Positions 16,644 to 25,116 of a DNA stretch of 42,919 nt are shown one piece after another. This DNA is from Oscillospiraceae bacterium (GTDB taxonomy: Bacteria; Bacillota; Clostridia; Oscillospirales; Acutalibacteraceae): assembly GCA_015066005.1 (NCBI GenBank), contig SVPF01000023.1:1-42919 (forward strand), given 5' to 3'. The position numbers and the translations under genes were made by a program. Each line of letters begins with the position of its first letter. The stretch's first letter is position 1. The notes under the pieces are model-generated. The model was not told where the DNA came from and made no database searches. It saw only the letters and a list, made by a program, of their open reading frames with translations.

Positions 16644-17495
16644 ATGAATCTTGCTGATGTTAAAACATTAGAATCGTTATTAAAAACTGCGGGGTTTGAT
16701 TTTAAAAAGTCCCTTGGTCAAAATTTTTTAATAAACGAGGCTGTTTGTCCTGCTATGGCAAAAGCCGCTTGTGATGAAAATACCGGCGTTTTGGAAATCG
16801 GTCCAGGTGTTGGCGTTTTGACGGTTGAGCTTTCAAAGGTGGCAAAGCGTGTCGTTGCAATTGAGCTTGATGACCGTCTTCGCAAAATTTTACCAATTAC
16901 TCTGGCTGACTGCAATAACGTTGAGGTTATTTTCGGTGATGCAATGAAGCTGGATTTAAGAGCAATAATTGCTGAAAAATTTAATGACTGCGAAAGGGTT
17001 TGTGTTTGCGCGAATCTTCCCTATTATATTACTTCTCCCATTATTATGATGCTGCTTGAAAGCAAGCTTCCGATTGATAATATAACTGTTATGGTGCAAA
17101 AGGAAGCGGCTGAACGTCTTTGTGCTGAGGTTGGCTCGCGTGAATCGGGCGCAATTACGGTTGCGGTAAATTATTATGCCGAGCCTGAAATTTTATTTGA
17201 GGTTGACCGCTATAGCTTTATGCCGCCCCCAAAGGTTGATTCTTCGGTTATTAAACTGAATGTAAGACCTGAACCCCCCATTAAGCTTAATGATGAAAAG
17301 GCATTTTTCTCACTTATTAAAGCGGCGTTTGCCCAAAGAAGAAAAACCTTAGTTAATACCGTTTCAAACACTACGGGTATTTCAAAGGATGATTTAAGAA
17401 TTGCCCTTGAAGAAATCGGCCTTTCCCCTACTGTTCGAAGTGAGCAGTTAACCCTTGAACAGCTGGCTTCCCTTTCAAATAAGCTTAATCCATAA
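16644..17495 (+). CDS. rsmA: 16S rRNA dimethyladenosine transferase RsmA/KsgA
   Basis: A 283-residue KsgA that dimethylates the two adjacent adenosines at the 3' end of 16S rRNA. Visible are KKSLGQNFLI (21-30), SAM motif I EIGPGVGVLT (51-60), the acidic AIELDDRL (72-79), catalytic NLPY (124-127) and the C-terminal helical domain with FAQRRKTLVNTV. TTAGGAGC is the ribosome site. It is a single-gene unit with its own promoter and terminator, not linked to the ispE or rnmV genes seen in some Firmicutes. Confidence 0.96.
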   Translation: MNLADVKTLESLLKTAGFDFKKSLGQNFLINEAVCPAMAKAACDENTGVLEIGPGVGVLTVELSKVAKRVVAIELDDRLRKILPITLADCNNVEVIFGDAMKLDLRAIIAEKFNDCERVCVCANLPYYITSPIIMMLLESKLPIDNITVMVQKEAAERLCAEVGSRESGAITVAVNYYAEPEILFEVDRYSFMPPPKVDSSVIKLNVRPEPPIKLNDEKAFFSLIKAAFAQRRKTLVNTVSNTTGISKDDLRIALEEIGLSPTVRSEQLTLEQLASLSNKLNP

Positions 17496-17501
17496 ATTTT
17501 A

Positions 17502-17536
17502 AGACCAACTGATTACAAATCAGCTGGTCTCTTTTT
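17502..17536. terminator. Terminator between rsmA and the Nudix gene
   Basis: Arms AGACCAACTGATT and AATCAGCTGGTCT (one internal mismatch) around ACA, followed by CTTTTT. It serves rsmA and can also serve the convergent minus-strand operon, although the T-run on that side is weaker. Confidence 0.85.
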
Positions 17537-17942
17537 ATTTACTTAAAAATTCGTTTGCTTTAATAAGTAAATCAATATTATTTTGGTGTGTGAAAAGTTG
17601 TTTTGCATCTTCAAATGTGTATAGGTCAGCCTTTAAAAGCTCTTCTTTTTGAGGAATAATTTGTTGATTATTATATTCACCTAAAAAGTAAACAACCGTT
17701 TTTTGAACATTAACCGACGGAATATAATATTCAACGGTTTCCCTGAAGCCTTTGGTTAAGATTGGCTTTAAGCCTACTTCCTCATAAACCTCGCGAAGTG
17801 CAGTTTCGGTTTCGGTTTCACCTTGTTCAACATGGCCTTTGGGAAAGCCGTAATGGCCGTTAATCGACTGCTCGATTACATATTTAATTTGACCGTTAAT
17901 GCGTGTAAAAACAATAACACCGCAGGATTTTTCAAATTTCAT
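17535..17942 (-). CDS. Nudix hydrolase (Ap4A-hydrolase-like)
   Basis: A 135-residue Nudix protein with a complete Nudix box at 36-58 (GHVEQGETETETALREVYEE followed by VGL), preceded by HYGFPKG. Size and the KFEKSCGVIVF start resemble bacterial bis(5'-nucleosyl)-tetraphosphatases, but the substrate cannot be read from sequence. I use ATG 17942; an in-frame GTG at 17951 lies inside addA. The gene begins one base after the addA stop, with AGGTGATT in the addA tail as ribosome site, so it is the distal gene of the addBA operon. Confidence 0.9.
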   Translation of the reverse strand: MKFEKSCGVIVFTRINGQIKYVIEQSINGHYGFPKGHVEQGETETETALREVYEEVGLKPILTKGFRETVEYYIPSVNVQKTVVYFLGEYNNQQIIPQKEELLKADLYTFEDAKQLFTHQNNIDLLIKANEFLSK

Positions 17943-17943
17943 A

Positions 17944-20900
17944 CTAATCACCTATTGTAATTGTTTTACCAAGATTAAATGAATATATTACCTTTTCCTT
18001 AACAGGTAAATTAAATATTTTTTGTGCTGCCAAGGCATAAATTGAAAGCTGCATTCCGTAAGCTTCAGCTAAAGCAGCAGGCTCTTCTACCCTATCGGTT
18101 TTGAAATCCAAAATAACAATTCCGTCCTTTTCGATAAAGCAAACATCAACAGCGCCTTGAATTATAATTTGTTCATCACAAAAACGCTTATCAAGTGTAT
18201 TATCAATTGTGGTGGCGGGCACCTCGGTTAAAAAGCGCATTTCGCGCTTAACAAGGTCGGCATTTTTAATGCGGTCAAATATTTCACTGCTAAAAAACCT
18301 TTTAAGCGCCACGCGGTCAAGTGAATTATATTCATTTTCGCTGATGTATTGCCATTCGTAAAGTCGTTCAATTTCTTCTTCAATATCATCGCATTTTGAA
18401 AAGTCAAAATACTGCATAACCCTGTGCATTGCAGTACCACGGTCGGTGGCTGACATACCACCCTTATTCATAAATGAAGGCTTTTGAGTAAAGGCAAATT
18501 TATCGCTTTCAGCCTTATTGGCAAGTGCTGAAACCGATGTTTTTGAACGAATATTTAAAATATCGTTAAATGGATAAACATAATTTGAATTGCTTTTAAT
18601 CTTATCAGCCAAGTCGGTGTTTGGCTTAGAGGCAGTAAAGGGCGCATTGTATGGATTTTCCAACAGCTCGGCCCCATCAACCACGGTAATATTAAGACTT
18701 GATGTGTTATCGCTTAAAGTGAAGCTGTCATCAACATTTCGTAGTACCCTTCCGTCTTTATGCAGTAAAACAGCAGGCATTATCCAGTCAGCATAAGAAC
18801 GTGTACGCTTAAAGTGTGATGAGGAAATTTTACTTTTATATATATTTAAACGGTTTTTATACTTTTGCAATGCAGTTTCAAGGTTGTCAAATGCTGAAAT
18901 TATAAGCATTTTATCCTGCGTGCGTGTCATGGCAACATATAAAAGTCGCAATTCCTCTTCAAGCGATTTTGCATAAACCGAATCAAGTATAACCTCGCGC
19001 GAAACGGTTGAAAGAGGCATTCCCTCTTCCTCGTCATAATATTTAAAGCCAATGCCGTAATCAATGTTATAGTTTGTGTGTTGCTTTGATTCGGCATCAT
19101 TAAACGGCGAGGCCGTGCCGGCAATAATACAAACGGGAAACTGAAGACCCTTTGAGCCGTGAATTGTCATAATTTTAACGGCATTATTTGCTGAATTTCC
19201 CGTTGCGGTTTTAAGTCCCGCTTTGGATAGGTTATAAATGTAATCTGTAAAACGCTTTAAGCTGTTTGAATTGGCGGAAATAAACTGCTGTGCATAATCA
19301 ACAAGCATTAAAAGATTGTTTTTACGCTTTTCACCATTTTCAAATGCAGTAATAATATTAAGAAATTCTGTTTTAATTAGTAAATTTGAAATAAGCTCAG
19401 GTAATGTAAGTGTTACTGAAAGGGTTCTGAATTGTTCAATTTTACTTAAAAATTCTTTCGCTTTTATATTGCCTTTATTCGCGGCAAAAATAATGATCGA
19501 ATAAATTGTTCCATCCTTTTTATCGGCTCGCATAACGGCAAGCTCATCGGGTGTGAAGGCAAAAATCGGTGAAAGCAAAACGGTAAGTAATTCAACGTCC
19601 GAATCGGGATTGTCAATCACCTTAAGTAAGGAGAGCATTGTTGAAATTTCGCGGTTTTCGGCAAAAGCATCAAGTGAAATATCAACCGGTATTCCCTGGC
19701 TGGTAAGCTCGTTAATGATTATGTTGGCATTAGTAAGGCTTCGCATTAAAATGGTAAAATCACCGTATTTTGCAGGTCTTAGGGTGTTCTTATCAACACG
19801 AATAACATCTCCGCTTGAGGTTATCTTGCGAATATATTCACCAATATACCTAGCTTCTAAAACCCAGTTTTTATCGTCGGTGTTTTTGCAGTCAATAACT
19901 GCGTAATCAACAGGAATTTCATTTAAAAACGGGTACTCAGCCTTGGGGTCCAGGCGTTCCTCACTGTCATAAATAAGCTTCCCTGTTTTATCTGTCATAA
20001 ACATTTCAAAGAAATAGTTTATAAAATTACAAACACTGTCTTTCGTGCGGAAATTTTGCGCCAAAATAATCTTTTTTGGGTCATTTACTTCCGCTTTTTC
20101 AACATTTTTATAAATATTCTTTTTATTTAAAAAGTTGTTTGGGTTTGCACCGCGAAAGCCGTAAATGCTTTGCTTTACGTCCCCCACGATAAACAGCTTT
20201 TCGCCACAGTTTGAAAGCGCATAGAAAAGGCTGTCCTGAAGGTCATTAGTGTCCTGATATTCGTCAACCATAACCTCGGCATACTGTTCGGTAATTTCCT
20301 TTGCATAGCTGCTTGGAACAATATTGCCGTTTTCATCGCGGTCACATAAAAGCTTAAGCGCTAAATGCTCAATGTTGTGGAAGGTGAAAATGTTTTGGCG
20401 TTTATATTCTTCAAAAACCTGATGTTCAAATTCCTTTAAAAGCTCAATTAAAAGCTCCAAAGGCTTGTAAATTCGTGTAAACTGCGCTGAAATATAGCTT
20501 AAATCGCCGTAAAAAAGCTTTTGAAGCTTGGGAATGGCCTTGTCTGTGTAATATTCAAAGACATCTTTAATAGCTAAAACATCGGGCGATTTTGCAGTGC
20601 CTTTAATTGCTGTTGGAAGTGACATAATTTTAAATGCTTTAAGAAAATTGTAAAGCTTGTCCCAGTCATTACTTACAGCGCTATCATATAAATCGTTAAG
20701 CTGATAGGAAACCTCGGTAAGTGTTGGCAAATAATGATCGGCCAAGGTAATGTTTTGACTAATAAGGTCAATAGTGTTGGCAAGCATATTTTGCATAGCA
20801 TTAGCAGTTTCTTTTGCTGTGCTTATTGCATATTTATACCAAACCGATTCACTGTTAAAGGTGCCGTTATTATAACCCTTTAAAAGCTCATCATACCATA

Positions 20901-21465
20901 CATCAGGATATGGCAACTGACGAGAGGTTGAATATAGCTCTAAAATGGTATTTGCAAGGTTTCCTTCATCGTATTCACCGCCGACCAAATCGGCAAGCTG
21001 TGATACGGTTTCATTACCGCTGTCGATATACTGGCCCAAAATTTTGTAAACAACATTTTGGTTTATTTCTTCAAGGGAAACATTATCACTGATTTTAAAA
21101 TCGGGCAAAATGTCAAGCTTGTCAAAATTTTCGCGCACCAAATCAATACAAAATGAATCAATTGTGCATATTTTGGCATTACCAAGTAAATGCTTTTGCT
21201 CCATAAGTGCAGGGTTATTGGGGTTGTCAAGACAAACCTCATTTATGCGCTTTTCTATACGGGCGCGCATTTCGGCAGCGGCGGCATTTGTAAAGGTGAC
21301 AATTAAAAGCTCATCGGCCCTTACCCTGCTGTTTTCATCGGTTAAAAGCTTAATTACCCTTTCAACCAAAACGGCTGTCTTGCCCGAGCCTGCGGCGGCA
21401 GAAACAAGTATATTACCTTTGGTATTTATAGCAAGGTTTTGCTGTTCGGTTGGGTTAAATGCCAT
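17944..21465 (-). CDS. addA: ATP-dependent helicase/nuclease subunit A
   Basis: A 1173-residue AddA. The UvrD/Rep-type helicase has the Walker A motif AAAGSGKT at 23-30, LLIVTFTNAAAAEMRARI (motif Ia), VMVDEYQDTNDLQ (Walker B) and GDVKQSIYGFRGANP. Later come VKIMTIHGSKGLQFPV and RLLYVAMTRTQDKM. The C-terminal RecB-like nuclease has AVDVCFIEKDGIVILDFKTD with the D-x-K catalytic pair. With AddB it processes double-strand ends up to a Chi site. It overlaps addB by 11 bases, with GGAGG/CGGAG upstream of the ATG, so the two subunits are translationally coupled. Confidence 0.96.
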   Translation of the reverse strand: MAFNPTEQQNLAINTKGNILVSAAAGSGKTAVLVERVIKLLTDENSRVRADELLIVTFTNAAAAEMRARIEKRINEVCLDNPNNPALMEQKHLLGNAKICTIDSFCIDLVRENFDKLDILPDFKISDNVSLEEINQNVVYKILGQYIDSGNETVSQLADLVGGEYDEGNLANTILELYSTSRQLPYPDVWYDELLKGYNNGTFNSESVWYKYAISTAKETANAMQNMLANTIDLISQNITLADHYLPTLTEVSYQLNDLYDSAVSNDWDKLYNFLKAFKIMSLPTAIKGTAKSPDVLAIKDVFEYYTDKAIPKLQKLFYGDLSYISAQFTRIYKPLELLIELLKEFEHQVFEEYKRQNIFTFHNIEHLALKLLCDRDENGNIVPSSYAKEITEQYAEVMVDEYQDTNDLQDSLFYALSNCGEKLFIVGDVKQSIYGFRGANPNNFLNKKNIYKNVEKAEVNDPKKIILAQNFRTKDSVCNFINYFFEMFMTDKTGKLIYDSEERLDPKAEYPFLNEIPVDYAVIDCKNTDDKNWVLEARYIGEYIRKITSSGDVIRVDKNTLRPAKYGDFTILMRSLTNANIIINELTSQGIPVDISLDAFAENREISTMLSLLKVIDNPDSDVELLTVLLSPIFAFTPDELAVMRADKKDGTIYSIIIFAANKGNIKAKEFLSKIEQFRTLSVTLTLPELISNLLIKTEFLNIITAFENGEKRKNNLLMLVDYAQQFISANSNSLKRFTDYIYNLSKAGLKTATGNSANNAVKIMTIHGSKGLQFPVCIIAGTASPFNDAESKQHTNYNIDYGIGFKYYDEEEGMPLSTVSREVILDSVYAKSLEEELRLLYVAMTRTQDKMLIISAFDNLETALQKYKNRLNIYKSKISSSHFKRTRSYADWIMPAVLLHKDGRVLRNVDDSFTLSDNTSSLNITVVDGAELLENPYNAPFTASKPNTDLADKIKSNSNYVYPFNDILNIRSKTSVSALANKAESDKFAFTQKPSFMNKGGMSATDRGTAMHRVMQYFDFSKCDDIEEEIERLYEWQYISENEYNSLDRVALKRFFSSEIFDRIKNADLVKREMRFLTEVPATTIDNTLDKRFCDEQIIIQGAVDVCFIEKDGIVILDFKTDRVEEPAALAEAYGMQLSIYALAAQKIFNLPVKEKVIYSFNLGKTITIGD

Positions 21466-24400
21466 CTTGCTCCGCCTCCTTCATCTTTTTAAATACATCG
21501 GCATTTTTAAGTGACGGTACTTTTTGGGCAATACCGTTTTCAATGTTACAAACATTTTTAAAGTCGCAATACTTGCAGGCGTTAGATTCGCGGCCGTCAA
21601 GCGGAGTCACCGAAATATCTCCACCAGAAATTGAATTGCCGGTTTTTCGCATTATTGCTTCAATATGGTCAAAAATTGCGGTAAAATCTTCTTTATCGAT
21701 AAAGGACGTAAGCTTTTTGCTAATTGCACCCGAGGATGTAACCGAAATTGGCGGTACAAATTCGCCTTTATTATCCTTTTCCATTGCATTGTGAAGGTCT
21801 ACATCGCTTTTTATAAGGCCGTTCATAGCAAGTCCCTTATCGTTTACATCACGCTTTGCAGGCATATATAAAATTGCGGCGGCTTGTTCATCATTCTTAC
21901 CTTGACCACGGGTAATTGCGTATAAATAAATAAGCATTTGCATATTCAGGCCGTATAAAACATCGGGCAGTTTAAAGGTTTTTGTACCCGTTTTATAGTC
22001 TACAATACGGATGTAGCCGTTATATTCATCAACACGGTCAATACTGCCGTTAATTTTAATTTCACCGTTATCGTATGGGAAATTAACTTTAATTCCGTCA
22101 TCAAAGCCAATTTTGAATTCACACGCAACGGGTTCAAATTTGCTTTGTCTGAAATCAGCGGCAATATGGCAAACAACCTCTTTAAGTGAACGGGAAATTC
22201 GTTTAATTATAAATTCTGCCTTGGCATCCCTGACCTTATCAAAGCCGTTAATTTTTGAAAGGTATTCCTCTATATAAAAATCGGTCAAATTACAAAGCTC
22301 GATGTCGGAAAGATTTATAATATTTTTCTTATACTTTTCAATTATACATTCCAAAACATAGTGAGCAATATTACCGCGCTGAAGCACATTAAATTCAGCA
22401 GGCTGTAATTTTTCGGCCTTCAAGCCGTATTTACAAAAATATGAAAATTTACAACGGTTTACGTTATCAATTTTTGTCGCCGAAAGGTTGATTGTTTTAC
22501 CGTAAAGCTTTTCGGCATTTTCGGGTTTAATAGTGCTTGTTAAAAGGCTTGTATAATCTGATAGCTTTGAAAAACCTTCATCATCGTTAAAGGCATAAAG
22601 TAAGGTTTCTTTATCCGATAAATTATAAAACCTTCGGCAATAGTCCGAAAAGGCGGCGGCTTTTGTTTCGGGTAGATTTTCTTCACAAATAGCTGCCATT
22701 GGCTCGTTTACGCATTTAGCGGAAAGATTATCACATATTGCTGTTACAAAGGGTGAAGGCTGAAGCTCTTCTCCCTTAAGACTTTTACATGCGTAAGAAA
22801 TATAAAGCTTTTCAGCGGCGCAGGTAACGTTAGAATATACAAGATAATCCTCATCAATTGCGGCACTTACGGCATTGTCAGAAATTTTTATATCATTATC
22901 ATTTAATATTTTTCTTTCGTGAAGGGTAAGCAAGCCCTGATTTGAGGCGTTTTGCGGAAAAATCCCCTGATTTGCGCCTAAGATAAAAGCAACCTTGGGG
23001 CGCGCGGGCTGAATGCGGTCAGCACTACCGAATGAAACCTCATCAAGAAACTGAGGTATAACACCAACCGTTTCAATTGATAAAGCAAGTGTTAAGGCTT
23101 CGTGAAATTCAGCTTTACTTACTGACTTTTCGCCAAAGCAAGCCACAATGCCATCCAAAACTGCCATAAAACGCTCGTAGCCTTGCTTAAGTACATCGGT
23201 TGAAATATCACAGCTAATGCTTTCAAAGCGCCTTGAAAGGCTTAAAAGAGTGTTTTTGGCGTCACAGCCTTCAAGCAAATTAACAATAGCTTTGGCCATT
23301 TGCTCGGCGCTTCCGATATATTCGTTTTTAAATTTTAAAATAGGCTCTAGTGCGGCTAATCTTAAGCGGTTAATTTCCTTTAAAGTGTCGAATTGTATTT
23401 GTTCCATTTCTTTTGCTTCAAAGCCGCGGGGGTCCATCTCCCACTCCTCAAGCCATAACTTGCCGTTAATATTCCATAAATAAGCATAATTTTCAAGTAA
23501 TGAAATTTCATCAGTAGAAAGACCTGAAAAACCGCATTTGTGAAACCTTAAAATGTTTTCGGTCGAAAAATCCAATGAAGAAATTGCGGCATCAACCGCA
23601 AAGGTGAAGGGCAACGAATTAAGACCTATTCTTTTATCAAAAAAGCAGGCGATTTCATTCTTTTTAAGGGCATATTCTACCGCCTGCTGATAACGGTCAG
23701 TATCACGGGCAATAATTACAAAATCCTTAAATCTGTAACCGTTTTCTCGTACCAAACGGCGAATGGTGCGGGCAACAAATTCGGCCTCGTCAAAAATGGT
23801 ATCAGCCTTGCAAACGGTGACAGTGTCGGATAAATCGTATTTGTCCTTTTGACCTGCCATCAGCCTTTCGAGATAACTTAATTTTGGGTTAGAATAACGG
23901 CTTTCGTTTAAAATTAAGGGCTCGCATAGGTCTATGCCGTTATTTTTTGCAAGGTCCTTAATGCGTTGTATATTCTTTCGCAAATTTGAAAATACATCAA
24001 ATTCCTGCGCGTTTTCAACATCGTTATTTATTGCAACAAAAATATCATCGGTTTGCTTCATAATGCGGTCAATAATTTTAAATTGCTGACCTGTAAATGC
24101 CTTAAAGGAATCAAAAAACACGGTTTTACCCTTAAAATATTCGTTTCTTTCAAGGTCGCGGTAAACCTTTGTAAGCTTGTCCACAGGGTCAATGTATTTT
24201 TCACCCAGTAAAGCATCAAAATTTTCGTAAATTAAAGCAATATCATAAAGCTTATTTTTAAGGGTAGCTTTATTGGTTAATTCGGCCGCTTTTCTGATTT
24301 CATTAGCCGAAATTGCGTTTATTTTAAATTCACCTATAATATCAAGAATAGTTTTGGAAAAATTAAGCGAATGGGCATACCTTCCCCATACCAAAAGTTC

Positions 24401-24703
24401 TTTTTCTAAGGAAGAAAGGACGCGGTTCATTAAAATTATTTTGTCGCTGTCGTAAAGCAACCTGCCGCAAATGCCGCCGCTTTGGCTTGAAATTTCATCA
24501 TAAAGCCTTGTAAAGCTTAAAACCTCAACCATGTTGGCTTTGCTATCACCCAATAGCTTTAAAATTGCCCTTTCGGTTTGAAAAGAAAACTGTTCGGGTA
24601 CAATTAAAACAACCTTTTTTGCAAGGTCGGTTTTTTCCTTTATTAAATTAAGTACAGTGGTTGTTTTACCGCTTGAAGGAAGACCAAAAATAAATTTAAG
24701 CAA
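21455..24703 (-). CDS. addB: ATP-dependent nuclease subunit B
   Basis: An AddB of about 1082 residues. It has a P-loop GLPSSGKTT at 7-15, a degenerate helicase body, and a C-terminal RecB-family nuclease with IRIVDYKTGTKTF. The four cysteines of the Fe-S staple are one in NRCKFSYFCKYGL and three in CKYCDFKNVC, as in Bacillus AddB. I move the start to TTG 24703, since AAAGGGG lies eight bases before it and the product then begins MLKFIFGLPSSGKT. The longer open frame to 24769 runs into the preceding gene and adds residues unlike the family. Confidence 0.95.
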   Translation of the reverse strand: MLKFIFGLPSSGKTTTVLNLIKEKTDLAKKVVLIVPEQFSFQTERAILKLLGDSKANMVEVLSFTRLYDEISSQSGGICGRLLYDSDKIILMNRVLSSLEKELLVWGRYAHSLNFSKTILDIIGEFKINAISANEIRKAAELTNKATLKNKLYDIALIYENFDALLGEKYIDPVDKLTKVYRDLERNEYFKGKTVFFDSFKAFTGQQFKIIDRIMKQTDDIFVAINNDVENAQEFDVFSNLRKNIQRIKDLAKNNGIDLCEPLILNESRYSNPKLSYLERLMAGQKDKYDLSDTVTVCKADTIFDEAEFVARTIRRLVRENGYRFKDFVIIARDTDRYQQAVEYALKKNEIACFFDKRIGLNSLPFTFAVDAAISSLDFSTENILRFHKCGFSGLSTDEISLLENYAYLWNINGKLWLEEWEMDPRGFEAKEMEQIQFDTLKEINRLRLAALEPILKFKNEYIGSAEQMAKAIVNLLEGCDAKNTLLSLSRRFESISCDISTDVLKQGYERFMAVLDGIVACFGEKSVSKAEFHEALTLALSIETVGVIPQFLDEVSFGSADRIQPARPKVAFILGANQGIFPQNASNQGLLTLHERKILNDNDIKISDNAVSAAIDEDYLVYSNVTCAAEKLYISYACKSLKGEELQPSPFVTAICDNLSAKCVNEPMAAICEENLPETKAAAFSDYCRRFYNLSDKETLLYAFNDDEGFSKLSDYTSLLTSTIKPENAEKLYGKTINLSATKIDNVNRCKFSYFCKYGLKAEKLQPAEFNVLQRGNIAHYVLECIIEKYKKNIINLSDIELCNLTDFYIEEYLSKINGFDKVRDAKAEFIIKRISRSLKEVVCHIAADFRQSKFEPVACEFKIGFDDGIKVNFPYDNGEIKINGSIDRVDEYNGYIRIVDYKTGTKTFKLPDVLYGLNMQMLIYLYAITRGQGKNDEQAAAILYMPAKRDVNDKGLAMNGLIKSDVDLHNAMEKDNKGEFVPPISVTSSGAISKKLTSFIDKEDFTAIFDHIEAIMRKTGNSISGGDISVTPLDGRESNACKYCDFKNVCNIENGIAQKVPSLKNADVFKKMKEAEQDGI

Positions 24704-24755
24704 GTCACTATCCCCTTTCTTACCCCATAATAGCAAACTCAAGGTACTAAAACTG

Positions 24756-25022
24756 TCACATAAAAACAAAAAAGTTTAAAAATATAATTAAAATAACCAT
24801 TGGCACACCAAAAAGCGAAGCTGAAACTACCGTATATGGATTTATTGTAATGTGTATGCCGGTTAATTTTCGTGTTAAATATAAAATTAAAAGAGTTGAA
24901 AGCCCTAAAAATGCATTTAACAATATAAATTTAAAAGGCTTTCGGCTTTTAAAAGCCAAAACTAAAATTGCAATTAGAGCCAAAATAAAAGCTGTAAGTA
25001 AAAAGTATTTTAAAAACGTCAT
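24756..25022 (-). CDS. BofA-like (pro-sigmaK processing inhibitor family) membrane protein
   Basis: An 88-residue protein, almost all hydrophobic. A first transmembrane helix (about 4-23) is followed by a basic KSRKPFKFILLNAFLGLSTL loop/helix, then ITINPYTVVSASLFGVP and a last helix. The LLNAxxGL segment, the xIxxNPYT strand and the GVP turn before a hydrophobic end match the BofA family. BofA anchors the SpoIVFB inhibition complex in Bacillus sporulation; family members also occur outside sporulation. I prefer ATG 25022 with GGGTGAT upstream; TTG 25034 is an alternative. It is the first gene of the addB-addA-Nudix operon. Confidence 0.72.
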   Translation of the reverse strand: MTFLKYFLLTAFILALIAILVLAFKSRKPFKFILLNAFLGLSTLLILYLTRKLTGIHITINPYTVVSASLFGVPMVILIIFLNFFVFM

Positions 25023-25032
25023 AAAATCACCC

Positions 25033-25061
25033 AATATAATTGTAGTGACTTTTAATGTAAA
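25033..25061 (-). promoter_or_regulatory. Promoter of the BofA-like/addBA operon
   Basis: On the minus strand TTTACA (25056-25061), 17 bases, TATATT (25033-25038). The -10 is very close to the preferred ATG at 25022, giving a short leader. Confidence 0.5.
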
Positions 25062-25077
25062 AAATGAGTTTAATTTG

Positions 25078-25106
25078 AAAATGCCGCCCCGTGAATTTGG
25101 GGCGGC
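25078..25106 (-). terminator. Terminator of the glucosaminidase/cohesin operon
   Basis: Perfect eight-base GC-rich stem GCCGCCCC/GGGGCGGC with an eight-base loop, then ATTTTC on the minus strand, ten bases after the cohesin-protein stop. Confidence 0.85.
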
Positions 25107-25116
25107 TTAATTAAAA

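Noticed and set aside
24704-24769. Longer N-terminus for AddB
   Set aside because: It overlaps the BofA-like gene and places residues before the P-loop that the family does not have; the AAAGGGG site supports TTG 24703.
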